Shown piece by piece: positions 9,947 through 21,070 of a stretch of DNA of 55,918 nucleotides. Both the position numbers and the translations under genes were made by a program. How positions within the stretch are numbered: position 1 is the first letter of the stretch; every line of letters begins with the position of its first letter. Origin of the DNA: Triangularia verruculosa (Eukaryota; Ascomycota; Sordariomycetes; Sordariales; Podosporaceae); contig MU864045.1 in NCBI GenBank assembly GCA_033296885.1, positions 1 through 55,918 of the forward strand, read 5' to 3'. A model generated the notes under the pieces. The model saw only the letters and a program-made list of their open reading frames with translations, had not been told where the DNA came from and did no database searches.

Positions 9947-12944
9947 ACACACGATCCCGTCCGGCCAGATCAACGGCCCAGGCTCTCCGAGCCCCCCCGA
10001 GAAGGATGTCAACTCGACTCAGGAGGTCAACTCTCGATGTCATACCAGACTTTGAGGACGACTCCGACTCTACAGAAGAGTGTATCGAAGTGGCCTGTCC
10101 TGATCCAGCCCCAAGAAGCCCGTCAACCCGGCCCAGGAGGTCGATCTTCGATGTGATACCAGACTCTGAGGAGGACAATGAATCCGCAGACGAGTACACC
10201 GGGGTGACCCACACTGATCCAGTCAGTTCAGTGGCTGAGACTCTCCAAGCTCCCCCAAGAAGCCCGTCAACCCGGCCCAGGAGGTCGATCTTTGATGTTA
10301 TCCCGGACTCCGAGGAAGACGATGGTTCTGCAGACGAGTACACTTGGGCGTTCTGCCTTGATCCAGTCAACCCAGTGACCCAGGTTCCAGCCGCCCCCAG
10401 CAGCACCCAGCCCAGGGAGGAGGACGATGAAATCGTCGCTCGCACAACATCAGGGCGGCAATTTGTCCTTAACAGACGCGCATCCCAGACCACCCAAAGG
10501 AGGCCCAGAGACCAAGTGATTCCAGACTCGGACGCGGAATCTGACAGTGGATGGGACTCCAATGGCAATGGTCAGGGTATGTGGCTGACAACCAAGTATA
10601 TCTGATTGTGATACTTATATAGTTGTGGCAGCCGAGATCATTGACGACCGCTCGCAAGTCCAACTCGTCGTTACCCCCGCGCCAGCCAACGGAGCCTCTA
10701 TTGCACCGGCCGCGCCCGCGAACCAAGCCCCCGTTACTCAAGCAGCGCCCGCGAGCCAAGGCCCCGTTGCTCAAGCAGCGCCTGCGAGTGCAGTCACCCA
10801 GGGCCCGACCACGCGGCGTTCAAAGAGGAAGGCCCCCAACAGACAGGCTGATAGTCCAACAACGGGCTCGGGTCGCCCCGGGAAACGCCAGCGTGTTAGA
10901 ACCACGTCCTCCATCAGTGCTGTTGGTGTCAAGGATATCGTCGATGATGTTGAGGACCCCGATTTCGAGGACCCCGGTTTCGAGGACCCCGATTTCCAGG
11001 ATCCCGGTTTCGAGGACCCGGATTTCGAGGACCTCGATTTCAAAGAGGACGGTGTAGTCGAACACCTCGAGGTTTTGGAGGACGAGGGTGCGCCAGAATT
11101 GAACTGGAATCTCGCTCAGTCCCCCCTTGGTGTCGATAGCCCCGGTACAAGCCAACTACATGAACTGTTCTCCTCCATCATACGCCACTGTAACGACCAT
11201 TGCAGTGCTGGCATCCCGTCTGATATCATGGACCGAGTAATGGTGACGAATGTCTATAGCGTCTTTAACGCGTTTGACCCGGCTACTGTCGCTCAGCAAC
11301 TTGTCACAGCCGTGCCTCCGTCAACAAGGGTGGTGCTTGGACGTCCCAATTTTTCCATCATGGATCTGCTCAGCATTGAAGACGCCGACACGACATTGGG
11401 GAACGGAAAATACCACGGCGTCTACGTCTATGTTGGTGTCCGAAAACTCGAGGATGGTGAAGAACACGGACAGAATATCTTCATTCATGAAGGCCAGCGA
11501 TATGAAGCTGGTATCTATGTAGGGTCGGCTACCAACTCGGAACATGGTATCAGCACACGCTTGACACAACATCGTCGCGCTATTAAGAAAAGACTAAACG
11601 GAGGGGAGAGGGTCAACAAATGCGGCATGCTTTACAACTTTGCTGGTCGCCCCGGAGTCCAGCACAAGTTCTTCGTATTGGCGTTGAAAAGGACAGACGA
11701 TCCAAACTCAATCCCTCACACCAGTCTTCTTGAAGGTATCGGCATGGCGCTTCTCGATTGTGTTATTGTCGGGAGATACGACTCAAAACACAACCCCCCA
11801 ACGGTCCAAAACTTCATATCGGGGATGCGCCAGGTCACACCAGGACTCCCATCCTTCCAGGCCTTCGCTCTCAATGGAGCATGGAGCTTGAAGCAAGCGG
11901 GTTTGAGAATAACAAAAGAAGCTGCCAAGCATGGATGCGCCTTCCCCGGATGCTCCAGTATCCAGAAACGTCTATACAATGCCGAGTCTGGCGCTTTTAC
12001 AGTTGCGAGATATTGTTTGAGTCATTTGTGCCAAATATTCAAGAACCAGCCACACTGGATCAGCCAAGGGCCATGTGTGAGGTGTGATAGGCCTCGAGAG
12101 ACGGGAGCTATATTTTATGGCCATGGCGACACTTCAACATGCAAGCCTTGTTACGATCGACTATCGTGGCTACGCAAACATGGGAAACCGGTACCATCGG
12201 TGGAGGAAGATCAAGCCAACTTTTGTGGGTGTGGTAACTGCGGGATAGAAGAGTGGTGGACCACCGAGGCAATCAATGGCGTATTTGTCGCACGCTTCGT
12301 CGGTTTGGGAGACAAAAGGCGATGCTTTAGGTGCAAGCTCTACCAGTATAGGAATGAAGGACAAGATACCCCCCTGGAGGAACAGTAAGTGGAAAGCTTG
12401 GATGCGGTGTTACGTGCTAAACTAACGCGATGAGCATAGAAAGCAACTGCCTAACGAAGACCACCTCCTCACTACCAAGAACTGTATATGCTGCAACGCA
12501 CCACCAGGCCCAGGTTCAGCGCTACTACCGATTGCATTGTGTTCGGCATGTCGTAGATTCGCGGTCAGGAACGGACATTTCCCATCGCAAAAGACACTAC
12601 ACGAACGACGTGCGAATAGAGAACTCCACGCACAGGGCTTCAGCCAAAAGAACAGCTGTGGAAACCGGGCCTGCGAAAAGTACATAGAAGGTTGCGAGCT
12701 CCGCTGTAACCCATGTCGAATATGGCAATGGGAATACAGGAGGGCTAAGGAAAAGGGAGGGCGGACCAACTATGCATGGCCCGATCGACCGCCACACGTA
12801 ATTGACCCCGATGCCGAAGTACCAGCAGGGCTTTTGGCGGGGTGCAAATACTGCGGCCGAGTACCACAGAGGAGAACTTGGCGTGCCCTACGTAACCAGC
12901 ATGTTATAGAAGACGGTGTTTTATGTTGTAGGGACTGTAAGTAG
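9943..12944 (+). CDS. GIY-YIG-like protein with acidic repeats and six Cys-rich clusters
   Basis: Model: 9943-10576, 10623-12384, 12440-12944 (966 aa). Introns are 46 and 55 bp with GTATGT and GTAAGT donors, and the frame is kept across both. Residues 20-210 hold three or four copies of STRPRRSIFDVIPDSEED. Ala/Pro-rich and basic segments follow, then an acidic DPDFEDPGFEDP repeat (about 320-345). Residues 478-580 resemble a GIY-YIG nuclease core: GVYVYVGV, GIYVGSAT, then an Arg/His helix (ISTRLTQHRR) and a later Glu (LLEGIG). The gap between the two tripeptide strands is longer than usual. From about 645 to the end there are six CxxC-type clusters, several with GATA-finger spacing (CVRC...CKPC, CGNC...CFRC, CKYC...CRDC). 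A nucleic-acid role is inferred and catalysis is untested. The hairpin array lies immediately upstream and a transcription-factor remnant immediately downstream. Confidence 0.75.
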
Positions 12945-12972
12945 CACACAGATGACCAGTTCATGGGATAGG

Positions 12973-13623
12973 CAGAATACCGATTCTCACTGGGTGGAAC
13001 CGCTTCGAAAGCAGGTTCTGGAAGACTTTCAAAAGCTGGTGTTGGCGAACAACCCACGGAGCTGGATGACTATCTACCTCATTACGTTCATGTCTTTGCA
13101 CAGCTGTTCCAAAGTTACCGAGGAGAACTATAACAACGCCAGAAAACATGGGCTGATCGTAAGTCGACAAGAATCTTGTTGCAATACACACTGGGATATT
13201 AATCCTGCATAGAGACGATATGCCATCCCCAACTTCATCGAGGAGCGCCACCACAGTGCAAATGTATTCCTATCTCACTACCACTATCGAACCGAATCCT
13301 TCAATCCGTTCAAGCAGGATTGGAAGAAACGACATACCACGCCCTTCGCACACATGTCCGTTGACGAGATTCATTTTCTAGAGCGGACAAAGGCAATGGT
13401 CAAGGAGAGAGGTAAGACCTCAGCTGCCCTAGCTTTTACGTAGAATACAGCGCTGAATATTTACAATCGTCAGAGTTCATCATCAAAATCAACAACGACC
13501 AGAACATCTACGAGCACGAGTTGTATTTCATCTCTCAAATCTTTGAGGAGAGCTGGTAACCCCGGGATACGTTGGTTGACCGGATGGATGGGACTATCAA
13601 CGACGTCGGTTTGCAGAGATTTT
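12973..13623 (+). pseudogene. 3' half of a fungal transcription-factor gene
   Basis: Three coding blocks (12973-13158, 13213-13411, 13474 onward) join in frame through introns with intact GT-AG borders (54 and 62 bp). They give HWVEPLRKQVLEDF, SWMTIYLITFMSLHSC, HHSANVFLSHYHYR and YEHELYFISQIFEESW. This is the C-terminal region found in many fungal Zn2Cys6 transcription factors. The DNA-binding half is missing, because the recognisable sequence begins 28 bp after the stop of the GIY-YIG-like gene. A TAA at 13557 follows W, where relatives continue W-Q-P-R. The frame does continue PRDTL to a TGA at 13621. CAA to TAA is a RIP-type change. Joining it to the upstream gene fails on reading phase with any nearby acceptor that keeps the conserved start of the fragment. 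Confidence 0.65.
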
Positions 13624-14888
13624 GATAACTAAGGTGGTCACTTGTGTAAAGTGCGTTGTGGATGGCACTCATAATAGGTAGGTAAGATTGATAAGGCAGT
13701 TTCGCCGGTTTCGCTTCTCGTTTTCGATAGGTACCTGACGTAGATATTGTCCTCAGAATGCACCTCGTTAGACCCAGATGAACTATTTGTCGTGCATCCT
13801 GGTCTTGTATCCCATGAGTCCAGCACCTGATAAAGATTATCCATTTGTCCAAAGTACCTAGTTACGAGAACTCATTCTAAATCTGTGCTTAATGCGCCCA
13901 CCCACTTGGACTCAAGGTCTGAGGAGGATGTTGATCATGTAACTCAAGATGTGTAACGAAGTTCAAGAACTTGGGAGACGTCCAGAGGTGCATCCATCAG
14001 ATCGACATTGACATACCACGATACGAGGGATTTCTCGAGCCGGCGGGAAGCAAAGATGTATCCTTGTACCCCAGCACTCGTCCAAGTATGGGGCCGGTCT
14101 GAGCTGCAGCTCCTGGACCGGATTCCAGGAATGATATCTCATTGGCCCTTGTCCGCACACATGCATAAAGTTCCGGTCAGGGTCCGAGCCCACACCTTGA
14201 TCTATCACCGGTATTTTGGCCGGAGACAATTTTCAGGTCACCTAACCCAATCGTAGTTCACGAAGGAAAGACCGGCCCAGTCTGCCGTCACTGTTGCTGA
14301 TACGTAGGAGTCGCCGATAAGGCACTATAGGTACCTTTTCGCCGGTTACCTTAGGTACCTTGATCTACCAATGCAGATCCCATGTGGCAGAGCCGCAATA
14401 TCAAAAGATCCACTCGGTCGAGTGTCATAATTGGGCAGTGAATCAATAGTCCCTGGGTCGTTAGGCGCAAAATATGAGAGATGTCAAGGCAGAAGACCAC
14501 GTCCTTAGGTACCTATATAAGGTCTTTAAGAAGACAACGAAGCGATTAGAGGTCTATTCTAAACTTGTCTTTGACATTGCCTTTTGCATGAGGGAAACTC
14601 TCGGTGTACCTAGTGACGAACTGAGCGCTTTCTGATAGTGGAGGTGATACCTATCTGCCCACTCAGCTCAACACCGGGTACCTACCTTCCTCACCGCCAA
14701 AATCCCTGCAACGGCACGCCGCCACTCTGCTTCTCCGTCCATCCCCTTGCTTTCGGAATCCGACGTCGACCTCGCCATAAACGTGCAGGTATCCGTGGGA
14801 CTCACCTCGGTAGCCCCCCTGCACACCGACAGTACCTACACCTTACTCTTTTTGGCACACACCGCTAGATACGGGAACGGTTAGAGAC
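13624..14888. other. Intergenic, TACCTAGGTA-type motifs
   Basis: Short copies of the AGGTACCT / CCTAGGTA motif recur (about 13730, 14332, 14351, 14504, 14678). An open frame at about 14696-14870 could be an upstream exon of the next gene, but it meets TAG just before 14889. Nothing else is recognised. Confidence 0.4.
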
Positions 14889-15486
14889 ATGGCTCTAGTC
14901 CCAAGGTTCACCGAACAAGAGGGAGCCTTTCTTGTCTTTGGAATGGATAGACCATGCACCTGTCAGTCCAGCACCGCCCAGCAAGACATTGAGCTGTGGC
15001 ACCCTACCTCTTTCCAGCACACGAGGGTAGGGCATGTCGACAGGTCTACTTGGTACACGACCATGATCGACATGTCGCATACAGGTCAGTTGTGCCCTTT
15101 ACTATCTTTGGCTTGCCTTGTTCTTTTGTTCTTTTCCGTTTCGGAACGAGCCTTCCTCCTTCCCCCTGAATTCGACTGAGTACCCAGGCAGCTAACAGTT
15201 CTCCCTGGGGATAGACTTTGATCTGGATTACTGCCACATCAGCACCTCTGACCCGGAGACCGACTCGCTTTCGGTATGTCCTAGCATCGACGGTGACTTG
15301 GATGAATGGGATGTCATCCCACTCGCCGAGCCGGAGTGCAGCTCATGGTCATGGGCAAGGTCACCGCGTTGGCTGACTGCCGGGAAGATGAGACTCTGGG
15401 GTCGGCCCAGCCAGCGAGTGTCGAATGCGGCAAGGGAGATGGGCGCATCGTCCTGCGCAGACACAGCTCCAGTTCTGTTGGTGTGA
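14889..15486 (+). CDS. Hypothetical two-exon protein
   Basis: Proposed exons are 14889-15084 and 15215-15486, giving 155 aa. The 130-bp intron has a GTCAGT donor, a gctaac branch-like site and a GATAG acceptor, and splicing keeps one open frame through to TGA. The second half is acidic (DFDLDY, SDPETDSL, SIDGDLDEWDVIP). No domain, signal peptide or membrane segment is seen. It lies in the accessory block between the transcription-factor remnant and the DUF7924-like gene, and it could be a remnant of a longer gene. Support is only the coherent splice and frame. Confidence 0.35.
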
Positions 15487-15992
15487 TGATATATATATCG
15501 GGGACCTTGTTATAACGCGGCTTGTCGTTGTGACGGTTCGATAGGACAGTGGCAGAATCTGGAAAAGTCGGCGGGTTGCAAGGGCCGGAGCATTGGGTGG
15601 GGTTCTTGTTGGGCGGCGATATCATGTTGTGATTTTCGTCATCTTATAATCCATTGTTATCATTGAATAGGTACCTTAGCTGGCTATGTTCACTTTATGT
15701 TGAGCTGCAACACCTCTTACAGAAGATCATTGAATGAGGCCAAGAGGCTGGTAGGTTGTTCCGAACATATCAAAGCCGGATAAGGTAAGTAAGGATTGCA
15801 GATCTTTGTGAGCTTTTCTCTCCTGTCTGGGAGCGACACGAATAAAGACGGTGGTTACCACGCCGCCGGAACAGGTAAAGTGAACAACCCGGTGGTGCAC
15901 AAAGAAACACGCGCACCATACCTTTCCCCGAGGCCCTGATTTTCCCAGAAATTTCTATTGTCACATCGCATATAAGGCAAACAAGGCTTCAG
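15487..15992. other. Upstream region of the DUF7924-like gene
   Basis: This holds the 3' flank of the small hypothetical gene, one AGGTACCTTA motif at about 15670 and ordinary sequence. No clear promoter element can be singled out. Confidence 0.35.
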
Positions 15993-17132
15993 ATGGTTCC
16001 AACAAACGCCATGAAGCAGCCACGTCGTTCTCTCAGGCTTGCCAAAGCCCAGTCTAACAATGCCAGCACGGCCAGGATGACCCAGAAGGCTCGGCCGGGT
16101 TCGAACGCTACGAGGCCTGATAGGATCCAGTCCAGATATAATCTGGATGCGGACTCACCATCCGACTGCTCTGACGATGTCATCTCCGACGATACGCAGG
16201 AAGACGACATTATGGAAGGTACCGTCCGCCATGCAGGCTATCGCAGCAATTGCCTCGAGAGCAACAACATACATATCCAAGACCCATCTATTCCGTTGCT
16301 CCCCGCCATTAAACTGCATTGGACACGCCTATCTCATCTCGCGCCGAAAACACCCAAGCCCCCCCCTGACACAGTCGCTTTGGCGATATCCGAGTTGGAA
16401 AAGTTGGGGCTAGAGTGCACAGAGCCCAAAGTGGTCGGCTTCTTAGGAAAACACATCTTTCCTGGGGTCTGGGGCGGCCCCCTTGCACAGGGATTAGCGT
16501 CACGAGCGGCTGCACCTATGGATCGACACCTCCTCCCTCGGCACCCAGCGGCACAATCCCAGGTTCAGCAGCCATGGCCCGATATACTATACGGCTACTC
16601 TGAGGCTGCATTCACCCCCGAACAACGCCAGACATTGAAACCGCTCTACCCTAAGGCTCCCTTCAATCTCTTACTTCCTTTTTTGGCCGTTGAATGCAAG
16701 GCGGCGGCAGGTACTGGGGGAAGTCTCTGGGCTGCCACCAACCAATGCGCCGGTGCCTCGACTGCGTGCCTGCAGGCCGCTGCCTATCTCAACACAGCAC
16801 TTACAGACGTTGGGCGAAATGCCAGCCGGGTTTCAAATGTCTGTCATAGCGTTGCTGTAGACAACCACCTGGCGTTTCTCTACGTGTCATGGATGGATGA
16901 CGAGGGCCACTTTTACATGCAGCGGGTCGATTTCTTCTGCTTACTGCGTCCCCACGATTTTGTCCGTTTCCAACAGCACATCCAGGCCATCTTGAAGTGG
17001 GGGGCGGAGACGCGTCTTGATGGATTGCGTTCTGCGCTAGATGAGATCGCCAAAGCACGTCGAGAGGAGGAAACGGAGGATAAGGATGAGCCAAAGAGAA
17101 AGAGACGGCGGATGGGTGCCTGGGCCCGCTAG
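15993..17132 (+). CDS. DUF7924-like protein with PD...ExK signature
   Basis: A single-exon ORF of 379 aa starting at the first ATG. The N-terminal 90 residues are basic, then Ser/Asp-rich, as in nuclear proteins. The core resembles the fungal family catalogued as DUF7924: PDILYGYS (P196-D197), LPFLAVECKA (E234, K236), LWAATNQCAG, VDNHLAFLYVSW, FYMQRVDFF and ILKWGAETRLDGLR. The D...ExK spacing inside a predicted strand-turn-strand is what PD-(D/E)xK nuclease folds show. That is my inference, not an established activity. The C-terminus is a basic KRKRRR tail, a likely nuclear localisation signal. It appears intact. Its neighbours are a GIY-YIG-like gene and repeats, so it belongs to the accessory part of the window. 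Confidence 0.75.
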   Translation: MVPTNAMKQPRRSLRLAKAQSNNASTARMTQKARPGSNATRPDRIQSRYNLDADSPSDCSDDVISDDTQEDDIMEGTVRHAGYRSNCLESNNIHIQDPSIPLLPAIKLHWTRLSHLAPKTPKPPPDTVALAISELEKLGLECTEPKVVGFLGKHIFPGVWGGPLAQGLASRAAAPMDRHLLPRHPAAQSQVQQPWPDILYGYSEAAFTPEQRQTLKPLYPKAPFNLLLPFLAVECKAAAGTGGSLWAATNQCAGASTACLQAAAYLNTALTDVGRNASRVSNVCHSVAVDNHLAFLYVSWMDDEGHFYMQRVDFFCLLRPHDFVRFQQHIQAILKWGAETRLDGLRSALDEIAKARREEETEDKDEPKRKRRRMGAWAR

Positions 17133-17818
17133 TTTTCTATCCGACAGTCAAGACAATTCCACAGCCACGTCAAGCTTTACCATAAACCAATGAAAAAAAC
17201 AAATCGGAATTTTCCTTTAGCAGTCCCTGAATGGATCTGGGGACAAGCCATCAAAAATTGCAGTTGCCGTGAGGTACCATTAGGTAGGTACGTATGATGT
17301 GGAGGTGTGAGCTTGCCCGGCCCAACTCCCCGGCCGCCTGTTCCACCACCGCCCACCAGGGTGACCTCGACGACCACAGATGTTCCGTTGGTCCAGTTAT
17401 GTGTCGCCAAGAAGACTATGCATAACTTGGCAGGTGTGTAACCGGTCGCCGAAACGAAGCCGGGCCCAGCACCTGTGGGCCAACGCTCAAATAACAATGC
17501 ATCCATCATCAAGAGCCCAAGTGAATGAATAATAGGAAAAGGAAGAGGCCGACAAAGTTTCGAGCGAGTGAACAAATTATTTAGCTGCTGTTTCTGGCCT
17601 CACAAAAGTCCTTCCCCAGGCGACGGAAGTTGGCCATGTCTGAGTTTCGATATCGATGCGGTCCTTTTGGTTGTAGCACACACAGGTATAAGACGTCATG
17701 ATGGAATGCCCTCTACCTAGATGTTAGACGATTCATCAGTCAATTAGTTACCGTGAATACCAAAATTACCTACTCTGTCAACAAAATAAGTTAATAACTC
17801 CCGCAAATCCCCAACACC
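17133..17818. other. Intergenic, nothing firmly coding
   Basis: A 132-codon minus-strand ORF (17177-17575) has no domain and a glycine-rich low-complexity middle, so it is not called. TACC/GGTA motifs occur at about 17272-17290. The leader of the next gene is A/C-rich and ends in a good fungal start context (CACCATG). Confidence 0.4.
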
Positions 17819-18136
17819 ATGAAGTACACCACCTCTCTTCTGAGCCTGCTCGGTCTCTTCGCTACTCTTACCGCGGCCCAAGACGCCTCTGCCGTCCCTA
17901 CCCCAACAAACAACGGCTTCCAAGCCAGCGTTAGCGGCGGCGTGAGCTTCGATATCAACGGAAAGAACAAGACATTCGGCTTCAACGAAGTGCTGGGGGA
18001 TGATTCCGACTCCGATTCCGACGTTTCTGATGATGAGGACGACAAACCAAAGTCTGGAGCGAGCGAAATGATTGTGAGGAACAGCGGGTTTTTAGTTGCG
18101 GGTGTAATTGTTGGAGCTGGAGCTGCTATTTTCTAA
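17819..18136 (+). CDS. Small secreted, probably GPI-anchored acidic protein
   Basis: A single-exon ORF of 105 aa. Residues 1-20 form a clear signal peptide (MKYTTSLLSLLGLFATLTAA). The mature part is short, has an NKT glycosylation site at about residue 54 and an acidic stretch (DDSDSDSDVSDDEDD). It ends in a hydrophobic tail (FLVAGVIVGAGAAIF) behind a Ser/Gly/Ala site, the layout of a GPI-attachment signal. It is likely displayed on the plasma membrane or wall. No enzyme domain is present. The start is in strong context (CACCATG). No homologue can be named. Confidence 0.75.
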   Translation: MKYTTSLLSLLGLFATLTAAQDASAVPTPTNNGFQASVSGGVSFDINGKNKTFGFNEVLGDDSDSDSDVSDDEDDKPKSGASEMIVRNSGFLVAGVIVGAGAAIF

Positions 18137-18764
18137 ACCTGGATGGAAGTCGCTATGTGGGGGGAAAAGAACGACAATTCTTTATGATTCCAAGTTCGGT
18201 ATCACAGCATCTCTATTTACCGGTTCGTCAGGGGTTACAATATGAGTTCAGGATTTTAGGATGGAAGTTTCAAGATACGAATGTACACGGAATAATGCAC
18301 TGACACGTCTGGGGAGTACATGGCTATAGTTGGGCAGAAGTTGGAGGTCCGATTTCAGATGTCAATGGTACCCTAGGTAATATGAGACATATTGAGCTGA
18401 TCTACTTGGAGGGCCTGGGCCTCGCCACTCTGGCTTGCACGTAAGAATACTCTCATAAATTCTCACTAGGTATGTTTGTTGACCGTTCAGCTTGACAAAG
18501 CAAGCTGAGGGGCGCCAGCCGAGTCAGTATACCACCATGCATAAATAGGCCGAGTCAGTGCAACTTGAGCCATTTCCGCCCATGCGCACCCGGACAGTGT
18601 ACCAATCGGAGCCGCCAGATCCCCATCGGAGGCGGACATCTTCACCCACTCGTTTAGTCTGCTGCATACTGTAGTGTGTCTCGGGGTTGCCACGGATGTG
18701 CTGATCGATGCCCATGCACGTCCTGGACAACAAAGCTGACACTGCAAAGGGGAAATACAGTATT
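18137..18764. other. Intergenic, nothing recognised
   Basis: The 3' flank of the small secreted gene. An 86-codon minus-strand ORF has no features. One ggtaccctaggtaat motif lies near 18366. Confidence 0.4.
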
Positions 18765-18912
18765 GAAAGATAGTTAATAGGCCTTAAAAGATAGTTAATA
18801 GGCTTTAAAGATAGTTAATAGGCCTTAGAAGATATTAAGAACGCTTCAAAAGATACTTTAATTGTGTTAAAAGATAATGATAAGCCCTAAGAAGATAGTT
18901 AATAGGCCTTTT
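18765..18912. repeat. AT-rich minisatellite related to the one at 3.2 kb
   Basis: Units of about 22 bp (AAAAGATAGTTAATAGGCCTT) are repeated roughly six times with decay in the middle. The reverse complement contains TTAACTATCTTTTAA, the core of the 3236-3400 array, so the two arrays are relatives in opposite orientation 15 kb apart. Confidence 0.75.
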
Positions 18913-19135
18913 CTACTATTCTTAAGGTGTGATCTTAGCTTATAGTACCAATTATTTTGTCCACGGCGTGCCATGGTATCACCCTCCCTGGCGTACCCGC
19001 CCGAGACACAGATGTGCCCGCAGAGGCAAGGTTTCTCCGCCATCCCAATGCTGTGCGATGGATATTTAGTCTCCAGTTGACCTTCTCCCATGTCTGTGCC
19101 ATGTTGACTTGGATCATCCAGTTTCCCTGACCAAA

Positions 19136-20871
19136 ATGCGGTTACCATCCCTCGCCGTCGCAGCTTCCTTGCTGGTCTCCTTCACGCCTGCTATCGAGGC
19201 CTGCACCTTCCAACATGATGATTTCCCCACGGTGATCTCCGCACGGACACCACCGATCCCGTCGGATATCCTCGATAAACTGAGCCCCAAGCTCTCCCCG
19301 AGTGCCAAGATCATTTTCCCATCATCACCGCTGTGGTCTAACGCATCCCAGCGATGGAACGAACTCTCCCGCCCAACATACTCCGCCATCATTGAGGTCT
19401 CCACCGAACGGGACATATCTGAATCAGTCAAGTACGCCAACAAGCACAACATTCCCTTCTTCGCCTTCTCTCAAGGTCACGGCTCGTATTATGGTCTCGA
19501 GCGTTTCCAGGACGGCATTGGCATCTCCCTCTCCTCGCTCAGTCGCAAGATTGAGCTCGATAGTTCGGGGAAATGGGCGACCATTGGGGGCGGGATGAGG
19601 TCGAAGGACGTGATCGACTATCTTTGGAAGAGAGGAAAACAGACCCCCACCGGCGGCTGCGGCTGCGTTGGTGTCATAGGCCCCATGCTTGGCGGGGGTC
19701 ATAATTGGATTCAGGGACAAGTTGGGCTGATGGCTGACCAAGTGCTGGGGTTCCGCGTCGTTTTGGCAAATGGCGAGGTGGTTTCGGTGGACGACAAGAC
19801 GAACAAGGACCTGTTCTGGGCCATGCGTGGGGCTGGACACAACTTTGGTATCGTCAGTGAGGCAAAGTACAAGGTGTACGACGTCAAGGAGCCGAAGTGG
19901 AGTGTTGAGACCTTTACTTTCAGGAGTTCTAGGCTGGAGGACGTGTACACGTATGCGAACAAGAAGCTCAACGGAAAAGGGGACCCAAGGCTGCTGATGT
20001 GGGGGACCTGGTTCTTGAACCCAGCGATCGACGAAAAGGTGTGTCCACTCCAGGAGGCAAAAAGAGACTTATACTAACAGCAACAGCAGCCTGTCATTCA
20101 GTTTCAATGGATTTATAACGGCCCTCTCGCAGAGCTCAAGAAGCTATCCAAAGACACTCATGCCCTCAAGGCCGATGCGTATACATCTATGGAAGTCGAC
20201 TATCCAGAACTCAGCCCAAGTCTGGGATACGGCGCAGAGCAGTATGCTTGCCAAACGGATGGAAGAGGCAATCGGTTGCTGAGAGGCATAGACGTCGACC
20301 AGTATGACGTCAAATCTTTGCGGAAATGGTACGACGCATTCGCTGCCACGGTCATGACGGAACCTACGTTCCAAACCAGCTTTTGCATTCTGGAAGGATA
20401 CTCGACGCAGGCGGTCCAGGCTGTCCCTGACAAGAGTACTGCATACGCTCTCCGAGGCGAAAGGCTTCTTCTGTATGTCTACCTCGAACAACTGGGGGTA
20501 CCGAGCAATAAGCTGACGTAAAAACAGTGCACCGGCAATTTTCTGGCAAAAGGGTAATGCCACACTAGATGAAAAGGCCCGGAAGTGGTCGAAAGAGATG
20601 TATCTTGCAGCATCTGGGTCAGCCAAGAAGAAGAGTTACGTCAATTATGCTCACGGCGACGAGCCCGTTGAGGCTCTCTACGGGTATGTACTGAGTCGCC
20701 TACATTCATCAGATGTGTCACCGGACTTCTAACCTTGCTTTTTGTCACAACAGGTATGAACCCTGGAGGCTTGAAAAGCTTAGGAAGGTCAAGAAGCAGT
20801 ATGATCCTCAGGGGAAGTTTGGGTTCTTCAATCCAATTAATCCAGCGACCCAAGGGCATCGAGATATGTAG
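19136..20871 (+). CDS. Secreted BBE-type FAD-linked oxidoreductase
   Basis: Four exons: 19136-20038, 20090-20472, 20528-20683, 20754-20871; 519 aa. The first intron ends in a CAGCAGCAG run, so the exact acceptor (20080, 20086 or 20089) is uncertain by up to three in-frame codons. A signal peptide covers residues 1-21. The FAD_binding_4 domain shows SQGHGSYYG, whose His is a candidate for covalent FAD, and GGCGCVGVIGPMLGGGHNW, whose Cys may give a second bond. AMRGAGHNFGIVSEAKYKVY follows. The C-terminal berberine-bridge motif is YEPWRLEKLRKVKKQYDP with FGFFNPI. Members oxidise alcohols, sugars or secondary metabolites with O2. The substrate is unknown. It converges on the aldo-keto reductase gene. 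Confidence 0.88.
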
Positions 20872-21070
20872 GCAACGACAGCAATGGACATGTGATGGTA
20901 ATGAGTGACCATGATGGTAGTGTATCGCACGATAGTATCTAGACGCCAGCTATTTATACCTCTGGCAAGCTCAATCTATTTGGTAGTAGTCTGCTTGAGC
21001 AGTAATATCAATACGTATCTTCACAAAATAGGTAGATGGTAGACAATGTGTTGTAATCTTCTTCAAGAAG

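Noticed and set aside
12385..13559. Fusion of the GIY-YIG-like gene with the transcription-factor remnant
   Set aside because: The GTAAGT at 12937 has no acceptor that keeps phase and the conserved HWVEPLRKQ start; the only in-phase choice (13024) would delete that segment. Treated as two genes.
17177..17575. 132-codon minus-strand ORF
   Set aside because: Glycine-rich low-complexity middle, no domain, no splice or start context support.
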